DNA of 28,312 nucleotides from Chloromonas sp. AAM2 (GCA_004335635.1 QAXH01006108.1:31533-59844), one strand, 5' to 3'. Numbered from the stretch's first letter, positions 8,801 through 23,344 are shown. Numbers and translations: made by a program. The notes: generated from the sequence alone by a model not told the origin.

Positions 8801-11800
8801 GGCGTGCGTCTGCTCCTGCTGGTGTGCTTGCTGGTGAGGCTGTGCTGGCTGTTCACGCTCGTCCTGGGCGGTCTGCTCCTCCTGCCCAGGTTCGCTCTGC
8901 AGGTATGCATTGGTAAGGTTATCCTGTAGGCACACATGCAGCGTGGACATACGTGCAGGGATGGGATTTGATCTGATGAGTTATCCGGGGTCAGCCATGC
9001 CAGACAACTGCCAATGAGCTGGAATGCACAAATGGCAAGGCGCGGCAAGTTCAACCAGTTCGCACACATGCGTGTGCACGTGCAAAAAGCCTTCGGTCTG
9101 AATGAATTGTATTGATGTGTACCACTGCCGGACGGCCGCCGACAGCTAGGCGCAGAAAGTGCTCCTAAGCCTAACTCTGATGAGTCTCCCATGTGCCCAA
9201 TGCAAGGCCACCCGGTGGGATGCAGTCAGAGCTCTGAGCCGCAGAGTTCTGGCTGTCTAGGCGCCCGTGTGTGCCATGCCATCAGTCACCTGCTCTGCAT
9301 GTGCCTGCTCCCCGCTGATGCCCTCCTCATGTGCTTCTGCATGCTCTGGATGCATGTCGCTCGCATGCGCGGTGTGTCTGTGCATGCGCCCCCGCTGGCC
9401 CAGGGCGAGGAAACAGTTGATGGTGCGATGGATCTCACCCTGCATGCAAAGGACACATCCTGTCACGTGCAGCCAGTCATTTCCTGGCTGAGTCGTCTGA
9501 TACAAACAAGTGTTGCATGCATACCAGCAGTTGATCACTAAGCCTAGTCACATCCAGCATTCGCTTGATAAAGCCGTGTGCTTGTGTCGAATGCAGCTTG
9601 CGATGTAGTCACAGTGGCACACTGGCCTATCTTGTAGTTCGGTGCCCCTCTTACTGGAGCTAAGCTTCTTGTCAGCAGTAACAAGCAATCGCCAAACACG
9701 CTTTGCCAAGCCCAACCATGTATGAGATTAGTAGGGCTCAGCTTTGCTTTACCATGGAGCAAGACAATACCAAGCAGCTTTCAAAATTCAAGCGTGTAGG
9801 GATGACCAGGGCCAGGCCAAGGCCAGAGAGGCAAGATTCCATGCAGGCACCAGCTGCCCCCCGGTGAGTTATCAAGGCACCGTGCAACTTTACCAGGACA
9901 GCCTGAGTCTTACGGATGTACCCCATATCAACGGTCGATCAATGTCAATCAACTTCAGGTTGGCGCTGTCCCTCAGCGTGTTTGCATCATCATTCATGTC
10001 ATCGCACCTGGCCTTTGAGCTGAGGGTTTCCCTGGCACCCACACATCGCGCACCGGGGGCTTGACCTGCTGCTGTACTACACTACAAGGGCACATCTAGC
10101 CTGAGTCTAGGGCTTGAAGCGTTCTAGAGCCCGAGGTTTGTTCAGCACCCACACATCGCCTACCGGAGGCTTGAACTGCGGGTGCAGCACCCACACATCG
10201 CCTACCGGAGGCTTGAACTGCGGGTGCAGCACCCACACCCCGCCTACACTGCGGGTGCAGCACCTACACGTCGCCTACACTGCGGGTGCAGCACCTACAC
10301 GTCGCCTACCGGCGGCTTGAACTGCGGGTGCTTGCACAGGAAGGGCGTGGACACCGTGAAGATGTAGTTGCACGTGGGGAACTCCCGCACGCTCACAATC
10401 ACGTTGTCCTTGACGCCCTTCTGGCATGTGAACCGAACCTGTCACCACACGGCAAGCAAAAGCACGAAACAATCAGTCGATGCAGCAGTGGCATCGCCTT
10501 ATGGAGTGTTGGAAGCACATGGTCAGCCCATCTGTGTGGTAAGGGCACTGTCAGTGGTGGAACCTATGTATGTCGGGCAGAATAAGGTCATAGGTTTGTG
10601 GCTGGTGCTCGTTGTGTGTGGAAAGTCACTTGTTGGTATGCATAGTACCCCGTCTGTTGTGAATCGCATGGGTTCTTCTCTCCTGGAACACACTGACAGT
10701 TCCACAAACTGTTTGGCTGCAGCACAGAGCCGTTCATTGTCCTATGGCCGTTGTATCAACTAATATTGAGTTGCTGATGTCAGCTGCACAGTCAATGTAC
10801 AGTTGAAGCTCTCTGTCCCTCGTCACACGCAGCCACGCACCTCAGTTGTTCTGCCTGAGCCGGACAGTGCGCACGGCGCGCCGCCCGTCATGTTGTGGCT
10901 TACGTACCGCAGCCGCGCGTCCGCAGGGCTGGCCGTGTCCACCTGCGGCGCAAAGCAACACACGCCAGTCTTGGATTAACACAACACCCGACACAGTTTG
11001 ACCCATCACCTGCCCTCATATATACGCAACACACCAAGTTTGACCCATCACCTGCCCTCATATATACGCATCACACCAAGTTTGACCCATTATCTGCCCT
11101 CATATATACGCAACACACTAAGTTTGACCCATTATCTGCCCTCATATATACGCAACACACCAAGTTTGACCCATTATCTGCCCTCATATATACGCAACAC
11201 ACCAAGTTTGGCCCATTATCTGCCCTCATGTGTGTGTGTGTGTGTGTCCTTGTACATTGAGAGTTTTTCACGTTATAGAATGGAACATTCGGATATGCAT
11301 ACAACCAGACAAGACATCTGATTGACCAGGCCAGGGGTGGACTTGCAGTCCCACAGTCGTTCAACAGATCAATCAATTTGAGGGATCGGTACCCGTTGTA
11401 CAAGGCCGTCCAGTCACAAGACTGAAGGTTGACCCTACATCAACAAGTGCAACGCACCAGCACCAGACAACTTCAACTCATCACCTGCCCTCATGCATAC
11501 GTGCGTACAACCTATGCGCTGGCTCTTGCAGCGTGCGTGCAGTTTTGTTGCGTGCCAGGTGGTGACCCTAGGCACTGGCCTCTACATGCCTTCATCTATG
11601 CGCCCGCTCCTGTAGCTCTGCCTGACACTAGCTGGCACATTAGCCACCCTGACACCATACCTTGTTTGTCAGTTGTAGGAGCGCCTTCTGGCCATGGCAT
11701 GAGTTGCCTGATAGCCTACTTATCTTCTGGCACTGACCGACCTCTTGCCACCCACCTTGATTTCCTCCACCTGGTGTTCATCCCCCGTATACTGCCCGCA

Positions 11801-14685
11801 GCTGAAGTCCTCACCCTTGACGTCACCAGCGCCCTGTAAGCCAAACAGAGCCGATGTAGCGGCAGGTGGCGTACAGCAAAACTAGCAAGTAGCAACTAGG
11901 TGGCCCAGTTAGAGGTGTGCACATGACCACTGGATGCGGGAGACAGACACGGCCCAAACTCTGCAAAGGCTGGCAGCGTTGATGCAAGGAAGCTGCATGT
12001 TCACAGCCTTGCATCCAACAAATGTTCAAGTGTCTTACATGCAGTGGCAAGGGGCGTGTGGGAATGTGCAGCTATGAGCCGTGCATGCTCGTTCCAGCCC
12101 CCAGAGATGGCATCAGTTACAATCGCGTTCAGTACTGGAAATGCAGTGCACCCTGTTCAAGAGTTTGACGCTTGCTTGGAACGGCGTTGCGCACCCTCAA
12201 ACGGCTACTTGCATAGGAATGCACATAGCCGGTACACTGCACACCTGTCGAAACTGCCTTGCGTGCTTTTTGTAGCACATCTCGTACGTCCAGAGGCCCT
12301 CCTGGCGGTACAAGCACAGGGTGCCTGCAAAACCATGTACCACGTCAGTAAAAATCATCTCAACGCATCAGCTAAAACCAGCAGGACTAGCTAGAGCACA
12401 ACAACATGTGAGAACAAGTACATGTTGTGATGGTGGGCTGCACAAGCAAGTGCGGCACCTAGCCCATCAACCATGAACAGTGCTTTTGTGATACACATTC
12501 TTGGCGTTAAGCACCGTACTTGCATCGGCTGTTGTACAACACCGGTGATTGCCACTAACTAGCCCTTGTCAGCCTTTGACGGCCTGGCACATGCATGCCA
12601 CAAGGCAATGCGCGCCATGCATCATGGAGTATCACATGCACTCCGAGACCTTTGTATTGTCAGCTGCCCTTGCCCTTCTCACTCACTGAGCCGTTCCAGC
12701 AACTCGAATGGGCTCTTGACCTCTGAAATGTGATCCTGGAACCAAGCGCACAAGCACAGATGTGCACGGGATGCCTTGCAGCAGCACTAGGTGCACTAGC
12801 TGCACAATGTGCACAATCAACCCCATAGCGCTCGTGTCTGATGTACATGCGGGCTGAACTCATGCAGGTGCCATGCCCAAACGCGGCCAGAATGCACATG
12901 CAAACTCAAGAGAGTCCTGGTCTCAGCTAGCAAGGTTTGCATCAACGACATCGTGCACAAGCCAGCAGCAGATAAGCCATGGCTGGGTGGATGGCAGGTT
13001 GACAGCCTGCGTCTGCCTACCACAGGTGGCGTTGTGAGCTGCTTTTCCTCCGCACAGGGCGTGGGGCTTGAATGATATAAAAGTAGTTGAACAGTCGGCA
13101 AATGATATCAACAGTCAGTGAAGGGGCTCAAATAGTAGGAAAAAGTGTCGAACAGTCGGCAAATGACTTCGACAGAAAGTGAAGAAGGCTTGAATAGGGG
13201 GAAAGAAAGTTGAAGCCTACCAGAGGTGGCGTTGTAAGCTGTTTTTCCTCCGCATGCGGCGTTTGCTTGGGTGGTATGTAGCACGTCCACTGGCTGCCGT
13301 CCTCCCGCATCATGGGGCTAGCTCTGGAGCCAGGGTGGACGATGATGCCTCCGGGAACGTTCATTTTGGACACTACCGGCAAAAACACAACCAAGCAAGT
13401 GGTCAGGCAAACGATAAGGCACTGGGGCAGTACAAATCAAGCAAGGCAAGCCAGACAGCTGATTGCCCATTGAGAGTTGGGAAGTAAGGAATGTAGGGCA
13501 AGGGCACAATCAAACAATGCAAGCGGTTAGGCAGCCATCAAGGCAAATCAAGCATCACACCAGGGCAAGCAAGACACTAGATGGCCAAGTTAGACAGCAA
13601 GAGGGTTACAGAAATAAAACGGAAAGCATTGAAAAGTCTCACCCGAATCATGCAGGGCCACGGCCAGGGTCTGTTGGCTTTGGATGGCGGTGAAGGTTGA
13701 GGGTGTGCCTGCATGTACGGACGCAGAACCGTGGCAGCTAATGCCATGCAAGTTGGATCTGCAGCGTGGTTGAAACGTGCCAGGACAATATGATATGCAA
13801 ACAGCTGGATGATGCAGCCATCTGAGTTCACAGCCTTACAGCGGCCAGCGAGGTCGCTTTGAGTAGATGCAAACGACTGTAGTGGTTTGGGTTGGCAACC
13901 CAAGGCAACTGTTCTACTTGAAAAAGGTACGTTTGTTGTCTGGCCTACTGTTAACCATCTTTGAGCGAGCAACACAACATGATAGTATCTTGCTGACCAG
14001 GTCTTGGAGACGCGGAAGGGTCCTGCTTCATTCTGAATCTGGCGAGTAGCGCACGAGTTGCAAAGCACTGATACGTGCAACGCACAGCTGGGCCGTCGTT
14101 TTTGCTAACCAGCCAGGCTGAAGACCGTACAACGGCCACTAAGGTGACAGCACCTATCTGTTTCTCCAGCTGTTGCCCTGCCCAGCCTCCTGCATGTTGT
14201 CTTAAGTATCTCTGCCTGCTGCACTGCTCGCTACTCTGCCTGGTGGGCCTTGACCCTTTAGGCTGCCCTTCGTCCTTTGGGCTGCCCCACGCGCCCTGCC
14301 TTCGACCCTTTAGGCTGCCCTTCGTCCTGCCCCCTTTGCTGTCCTGCTTGCCATCCTACCCGCTGTTCCACCTATTCTGGGCTCAACTCTGCATGCTCTT
14401 CAACACATCAATGTGGGAGTCCTGCTCCATGTTCCGCCTTTTGCTCAGGTCATGCATGCCTGCCTTGCCAGACCTGCCCGTTGTCAGTGCCTGTGATCCC
14501 GCTTGCGTGCCTGTAAGGCCTGCCTGCAATTCTGCCTGCGCTCCTGTCACTGAGAGCGCGTTGTGCAGGGCATGGACCTCTGGTGATAACAGATGTTCAG
14601 GTACTTACGCACCTGCAATAACCTGCACGCCTTCTACGCTGTGCATGAACGCCAGGATGACCAGTACCACAACCGTGATTGGCAT
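5871..14685 (-). CDS. OS9: OS-9/Yos9-type ERAD lectin with MRH domain, Q-rich tail and C-terminal HDEL
   Basis: Soluble ER lectin expected to bind trimmed N-glycans on misfolded glycoproteins and hand them to the Hrd1-Sel1 ubiquitin ligase. Twelve exons, read on the minus strand: 14685-14613, 13372-13221, 12735-12687, 12324-12245, 11833-11756, 10942-10841, 10438-10310, 9439-9290, 8923-8651, 8264-8079, 7236-7102, 6602-5871. Every junction is GT..AG and every phase agrees, giving 712 codons. Residues 1-19 form a signal peptide (MPITVVVLVILAFMHSVEG). The MRH domain spans about C95-C230, with motifs LCLYRQEGLWTYEMCY, RYVSHNMTGGAPC, VREFPTCNYIF and LCKHPQF. The mannose-contact set of the family is present as Q115, R175, E197 and Y203. 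The usual Trp-Trp is Leu-Trp here (102-103). A His/Glu-rich linker (exons 8-11) follows, then about 180 residues of QQQEQ-type repeats, then QQHDEL. HDEL is known in yeast Yos9. Exon 9 could start at 8896 instead (alternative CAG). The middle exons 8-11 rest on phase and composition only. Confidence 0.88.
6060..6560. repeat. coding CAG/GAG microsatellite in the last OS-9 exon
   Basis: On the plus strand words such as TGCTCCTGCTGCTG are repeated some forty times with TGTCGCAG and TGGAATTG variants. In the sense frame (minus strand) it encodes Gln/Glu repeats with few Arg, Leu and Phe. Antisense and shifted frames read as Cys/Ser-rich, Ala/Pro-rich or Leu-rich ORFs of over 200 codons, all artefacts of the repeat. 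Length variation between strains is expected. Confidence 0.9.
6992..7074. repeat. 36-bp tandem repeat in OS-9 intron 11
   Basis: Two exact 36-bp units (6992-7027, 7028-7063) and the first 11 bases of a third. The block lies about 30 bases inside the intron from the donor of exon 11 (7102/7101). Confidence 0.9.
10143..10352. repeat. 42/31-bp tandem repeat copying an OS-9 exon end and its donor
   Basis: Units begin with CAGCAC at 10143, 10185, 10227, 10258 and 10289 (lengths 42, 42, 31, 31, 42). The last unit contains the true end of exon 7 and its donor (CCGCCG/GTAGGC, exon end 10310). Units 1 and 2 keep the sequence of the exon end (HPQFKPP in the sense frame) and the donor GGTAGGC; the two 31-bp units lack 11 bases that include the exon end. 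A diverged further copy lies at 10034-10071. All of it is intron 7. Confidence 0.9.
10997..11236. repeat. 42-bp tandem repeat in OS-9 intron 5
   Basis: Units start with TTTGACCCAT (or TTTGGCCCAT) at 10997, 11039, 11081, 11123, 11165 and 11207; five are complete and the sixth runs into a TG dinucleotide run (about 11229-11247). A diverged piece of the unit recurs at about 11470-11500. The block is unrelated in sequence to the 42-bp repeat of intron 7. Confidence 0.92.
13014..13062. repeat. intronic copy of the OS-9 exon 2 end with its donor
   Basis: About 44 bases here match 13216-13260, the 3' end of exon 2 (encoding EEKQLTTPP) and its donor GGTAGGC, with about six differences. The copy lies some 200 bp downstream in intron 2 in the same orientation and keeps the donor. 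Confidence 0.85.
13066..13208. repeat. about 60-bp degenerate tandem repeat in OS-9 intron 2
   Basis: Roughly two and a half units, sharing GAACAGTCGGCAAATGA and CAGTGAAG/AAGTGAAG, fill the space between the true exon 2 end and its intronic copy. Confidence 0.7.
13577..14080 (-). other. sense-strand ORF inside OS-9 intron 1
   Basis: A 167-codon frame in the same orientation as the OS-9 gene, within its 1.24-kb first intron. Part of it reads like protein (DLAGRCKAVNSDGCIIQLFA and VLARFNHAADPTCMALAATV). A possible acceptor (CCACTACAG) precedes this part at about 13880. It includes copy 2 of the 32-bp dispersed repeat. I do not recognise it; a mobile-element remnant or an alternative exon are both possible. 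Confidence 0.25.
13981..14012. repeat. 32-bp dispersed repeat, copy 2
   Basis: Second copy of 5738-5769, with one A-to-G difference, in the first intron of the OS-9 gene. Confidence 0.8.
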
Positions 14686-15025
14686 CCCTTGCAATGCTTG
14701 AATTGCCATGGCACGCGTCAGGGACAAGTGCCTCAGGCTGTTACTCTGATGTCATGAGGCTTCAGAACCGTGCGTGCGTGTCCAAACAAAGTCGCGTGCA
14801 CCTCACACTCTCGCTGACTGCCCTGGCTGAAGCAGTCCCTTGACACAAGTCCAGGGCCACAGATCCAGATGGCCGATTCTGCCCAGCCAAAAAGCGAAGT
14901 AACGACAACTGCCAACTCCCAGCTCAATTTTCGCCGATCAACGCCATAGTCCGCCATTTGCAGTCGTGCAAATCCATATCTTGTCTGTACTGATTTACAT
15001 CGGCTCGAACTCAAGGTTGAGTGGG
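14686..15025. promoter_or_regulatory. bidirectional promoter region, OS-9 gene / aspartate aminotransferase gene
   Basis: The start codons of the two divergent genes (14685 on minus, 15026 on plus) are 340 bp apart, so both 5' UTRs and promoters must share this space. It contains one TGATGTCA element at 14748-14755, one base from the bZIP palindrome TGACGTCA. I see no convincing TATA box for either direction. Confidence 0.7.
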
Positions 15026-19499
<4,474 letters not shown>

Positions 19500-21043
19500 A
19501 GACCGTGATGTATCAACTGAACCCCAGGTTCTGATTATGCGATAGCAGCTCGTCTTCAAACTATGCCACATCCCATCAAGCATGCCATGGTCTGGTCTGC
19601 AGTCAATGCTAATCCTCATGGGCCCAGCACGTGCTGAGCAGCTCACAAATCCTAGCGACAGTGTGCACGCCATGCTGTGCGTGATGTGCTCTGGCATGCC
19701 ATGCCATAATGGGGTGTACGTTCAGACGAGTGCCGCATCTTGCTGTATTGCCATGGCCCTTGCTACATGGTTGGCGGCAGGCTTGTTGCGATGTGAGTGC
19801 AGGATGGCAGTGTGGAACTTTTTTTCGCTTCCCCAATCTCTGTTTGAGACCCACATCAGCTGACTGACTGCCCTTCAGCCTACCTGAGGTCTGGGCCTAC
19901 CTGAGGTCTGACCAAGGCTACCCTGGTCTAGTCAAGAGGTTTTGCTGTTTATGGCGCATGCAAGAGTGACATTACCTTTCAATTACAATTCCTTGTCAGA
20001 TTGCTAGTATTCGTTCAAATCCCGGACACTGCGCTCTCGTACAATGGGCTTCTGTGCATGAGAACTTCTGTGTCACTGTATTGCTTGCCATGTGTTTCTT
20101 AGCGCAATCTGGGCTGTGCGAGTGTTCTTTCGTGTGTAGCATCGATTCAGCTCATCATCATCATCATCATCATTACATGGCTTTTCATGGTTCAACCCAT
20201 GGTACTGCAGCTAGACACAATATCTCTTCAAGAATTACGCGCCTGACAATCGTTAAGCCAAGAAAGGTCACTGCGATTGTATTGTCTGCGATTGTATTGA
20301 GTCACCATAACCAGCATTCCAGGGTAGCAGCTCTGTGGGTCAAGATGACCTCCTCTGTCTGCGATTGTACACTTGCTTCGGATGCTCAGGGGCGACCTCA
20401 GACTTGAGCTGATAGTCTCCTTGACACAACATCACTTCGGGAGTATCGCGCCCCGAGGGATGCACGGGTAGAAATGACACACTGTCACCTGCGAAAGCAT
20501 CGCCTCCATCGTCGCCTCTCGCGGATTTTGCTACGGGTGATGAAACACGACTCGGCAGTCAGACTGCATGGCACCAACAACAATACAGGGCAAGGGAATA
20601 CCAACGTCGGCCTGTAGCACCCCCGAGCAGGCCTGCCGATGACCGTTTCACATTTTGTGTCGTACGCGATTTGGTGTCGTGCCGTGCATTTGCGATGTGA
20701 TGAGCGAAACATTATCTCCCAACTTGACAAAATAATTGTAGTTATATTACAAAAGCTCGGCACAAGACTTGACAGGAATTTGTATCCGGCTCCCATTGGT
20801 CTTCGCGTAGACCATTTGGCCAGCGGCAAGAGGCAAGTGCTGTGGCAGCTTTGCACATAGGCTTGGAGTGTGTCCTGTGACCAGTGACTGTCGCGATGTG
20901 ATGTGTCATGCTCGGGTGGTTGTCCGTGGCCAGGCTCATCTGCCGGGCTCATCACGCGCTGCACCCACAAACAGATGTATCGCGTAGAGATGTGCAAAGT
21001 TAGGCACTGATGCGCCGGGTTTTGCAGGATTGCAGCCCTGAAA
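19500..21043. other. intergenic region with a (TCA)n microsatellite
   Basis: Separates the aminotransferase stop from the start of the tetraspan gene. It holds seven TCA triplets at 20152-20173. A 192-codon minus-strand frame at 20485-21063 has no recognisable motif and overlaps the first tetraspan exon antisense, so I do not call it. The 3' UTR of the aminotransferase and the promoter of the next gene should lie here; no clear TGTAA signal or TATA box was seen. Confidence 0.5.
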
Positions 21044-23344
21044 ATGGCAGGAGACCACAACACTGCCGGCAGTGCGGGGCGGGGATCGACGCTGGTGCTT
21101 TACCTGGTGCTTTTCATTACCATGTGGTAAGCGATGGCTTCATGCTCGGTCTACTGGCGCCCCGGCACCATGACTTGATACGGAAACCAACGGGAAAAAA
21201 AGGAGGCTCCTTCAGAATTCAGTGTGCAACTCCCAGCAGTTGGTCATGGTTCTTGCCTGATTCGTTGTTCGCAGGATTGGATGGATCGTCTTTCTGGCCG
21301 GCACAGGTAGAGTGACATATCAGGATAACAACCAACCTAGGTGTTGTATGTATGATAGGCAACGTCAATCACGTGATGCTGGATGATAGTCAATGCCAGG
21401 AAAACAGCGATGTTAGGGTTAACCTTGAAGGCAAGCTTCTGCAGTAAGTTCTCATCCCACGCACATGCACACTTATTGCTCTGTGCAGCTGCGGGTCAGA
21501 AGGCGTGTGAAGATGCTACGCGTGGCGGTGAATTTACCATTGACGGCATGGACTTTGTTGGACGCCGCAGCCTCTTGGCTGACGAAGACATGCTACGGCA
21601 CAAGGTAGGCCTTGCTGAGCCTGTAATGCAGCAGTGAGTGAGCAGTATGGCTTCAAGCAAGCCTGATAAGACGTGCGATGCAGAGAAGATCCAGGAGATG
21701 TTTGAATCGGTGACTGAGACATTTGCAGCTGCGATTGCTGAGGATAAATTGGTCGACCCTGTTAAGACATTTGCTGCCAACAAAAGACGGATGGGTACCA
21801 GCCATGCATGCTTGCAACGCATGCATGCAACAACCCAAAGACCCTATAAGCCCCTTAAGGTGCCTTGAGAGTTAAACATTAATTGGTATTTCTCAGTACA
21901 TGCGAGTACTTGCGTTTCAAACTGGTGTTTCTGAACCTGTGTTCCTGTGGTTCATGATGCAGGTCGTCAGCCTTGGCAGGCCCATGCTGTCTGAGCCCAT
22001 GCACTCGAGCAGGAACCTGATGGCTGTGTCCCAAGCCGAGGCATGCAGGACTGCGGCCAGCTTGCCATGGTGAGTCCCACACCGTTGAGCAAGCCAATTT
22101 TGCAGAAACGTACACATAAATGGACAAAACCGATACGACATACCATGGTGTTGCACGGATGAACAGGCTGACGTGGCAGTCACTTAAGGACTGTCCTGAT
22201 GATTGCTCTTGCATGATGCCTCAGACAAACCGGTGGACACTGCTTGTGGCATTGTGAAGTAGTGATTTTGTAATTGTGTGGTGTACAAAAGGCCTAATGC
22301 AGCTTGATTAAACCTCAGAGGGAGAAAGAAGCTTGCCAGTTCTGGGACAATTTCTGTGTGTCAACAGTCTTGAGTGGTAGCAGTTGTTGTGACATCTATA
22401 CACTTGCCCTGCTTGGGTCTCTTTGAATTAGGTATTCATATGTCAACTTGCCTTGATGCTTGCAGGTGGATTGTTTGGTTTGAATTTGTGTGCATAATCC
22501 TGGCAATGGTTGCGGCTTTCAACGCTATGTTCAATGACAACTTCAGCGCGGGTGTCTTCTTGTTCTTCGCGATTGAGACGACCATGCTCATGATCAACGC
22601 GGGAAGTCTGAACAGCGCCGTCGTTGGCTCGGCCAGTAAGACGTGAGTGCTGCATGCTGACCTTGAAAGGTTGCTTTCAAAGCAAAGGTCATCATGGCAA
22701 GCTGCGCACGCAGCTGATAACAACAGCCTAGTATAGCTGAGCACATGACTAGGCTTTGTCCTTCCAGAGTGTGCTATAACTTCTCTGTGCTGTACTGTAC
22801 TGCTATTATAGGCCTAATTCATATAGCATACTATCAACAAAGTAAACTGTACTGACGTTGAATTGCATGGAATTGCAATGAATTGCATTGTGTTGTATTG
22901 TGTTACGCCGTGTCGTGTCACAACGTATCGTATCGTATTATGTCACATTGCATTGCATAGCATTGTGCTGGATTTCGAATTCACACTCGGCCCCTTGCTA
23001 AGAGTGTGATGTGCAAGCTATGCATGCTGAGAACATGACTTGAATCCAGCCTTTAAAAGTGTGCGGTGATGTGTTGTGTGCGCAGAAAGTCCGCCGTGGA
23101 AGCCGCCCTGGCAGGCTCCATCCTCCTGATGATTGCCAACCTTATCTACATGTTCCTGGGAACGTCAAAGATGTTCCAGCCCTCCTTCTCGCTTCCGACC
23201 AACCTCTTCTCGCGTGGCAACAAGGCCACGGCCACTCCTGCCTCCCCGGCCAACACCCCGAAGGTCGCCGACAAGCCTGCGGCCGTGCCGGCCGCAGGGG
23301 ACAGCCAGCCACCGGCTGACCTGCCTGTTGTGATTGCCAAGTGA
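21044..23344 (+). CDS. four-helix membrane protein, unrecognised
   Basis: Six exons: 21044-21126, 21275-21306 (only 32 nt), 21489-21604, 21963-22069, 22466-22642, 23086-23344. All are GT..AG and phase-compatible, giving 257 aa. The start ATG has a good context (GAAAATGGC). Predicted helices: about 17-37 (LVLYLVLFITMWIGWIVFLA, made by exons 1 and 2), 114-135 (IVWFEFVCIILAMVAAF), 140-161 (SAGVFLFFAIETTMLMINAG) and 175-196 (AVEAALAGSILLMIANLIYM). A hydrophilic, acidic loop lies at 38-112. The Pro/Ala-rich tail at 200-257 ends in VVIAK. The layout resembles MARVEL/CASP-like tetraspan proteins, but I cannot place it in a family. A short E-T pair in helix 3 (E150) is unusual inside a membrane. The gene is convergent with the peptidase gene downstream. 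AATAAA occurs at 23620 and 23669, and TGTAA at 23911. Confidence 0.8.
21647..21859 (+). other. possible extra or alternative exon of the tetraspan gene
   Basis: Within intron 3 an open frame starting with ATG at 21647 reads like real protein (KTCDAEKIQEMFESVTETFA, then EDKLVDPVKTFAANKRR). It can end at a donor CTTAAG/GTGCCT (21859/21860) in phase 0, which fits the next exon at 21963. As an internal exon it lacks a good acceptor; AAG at 21668-21670 would be in phase. It could instead be an alternative first exon. If used internally it would lengthen the loop between helices 1 and 2 by some 60 residues. Confidence 0.35.
22855..22975. repeat. degenerate pentanucleotide low-complexity block in tetraspan intron 5
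   Basis: Runs of 5-base words of the type TTGYA/TTGTR (ATTGCATTGTGTTGTATTGT and similar) and CGTATCGTATCGTATT. Intronic, no coding potential. Confidence 0.75.

Noticed and set aside
14075..14701. 208-codon plus-strand ORF
   Set aside because: Its composition is rich in Cys, Pro and Leu without motif, and its end lies antisense to the OS-9 signal-peptide exon at 14613-14685.
20008..20028. GTTCAAATCCC resembling a tRNA T-loop
   Set aside because: The flanking bases do not form a T-stem, and no anticodon or acceptor stem was found upstream.
20152..20173. His-run ORF from the (TCA)n microsatellite
   Set aside because: The run of His codons is only a frame of the simple repeat; the surrounding frame has no coding character.
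20485..21063. 192-codon minus-strand ORF
   Set aside because: No motif, no splice or start context, uneven composition, and its 5' end is antisense to the first tetraspan exon.
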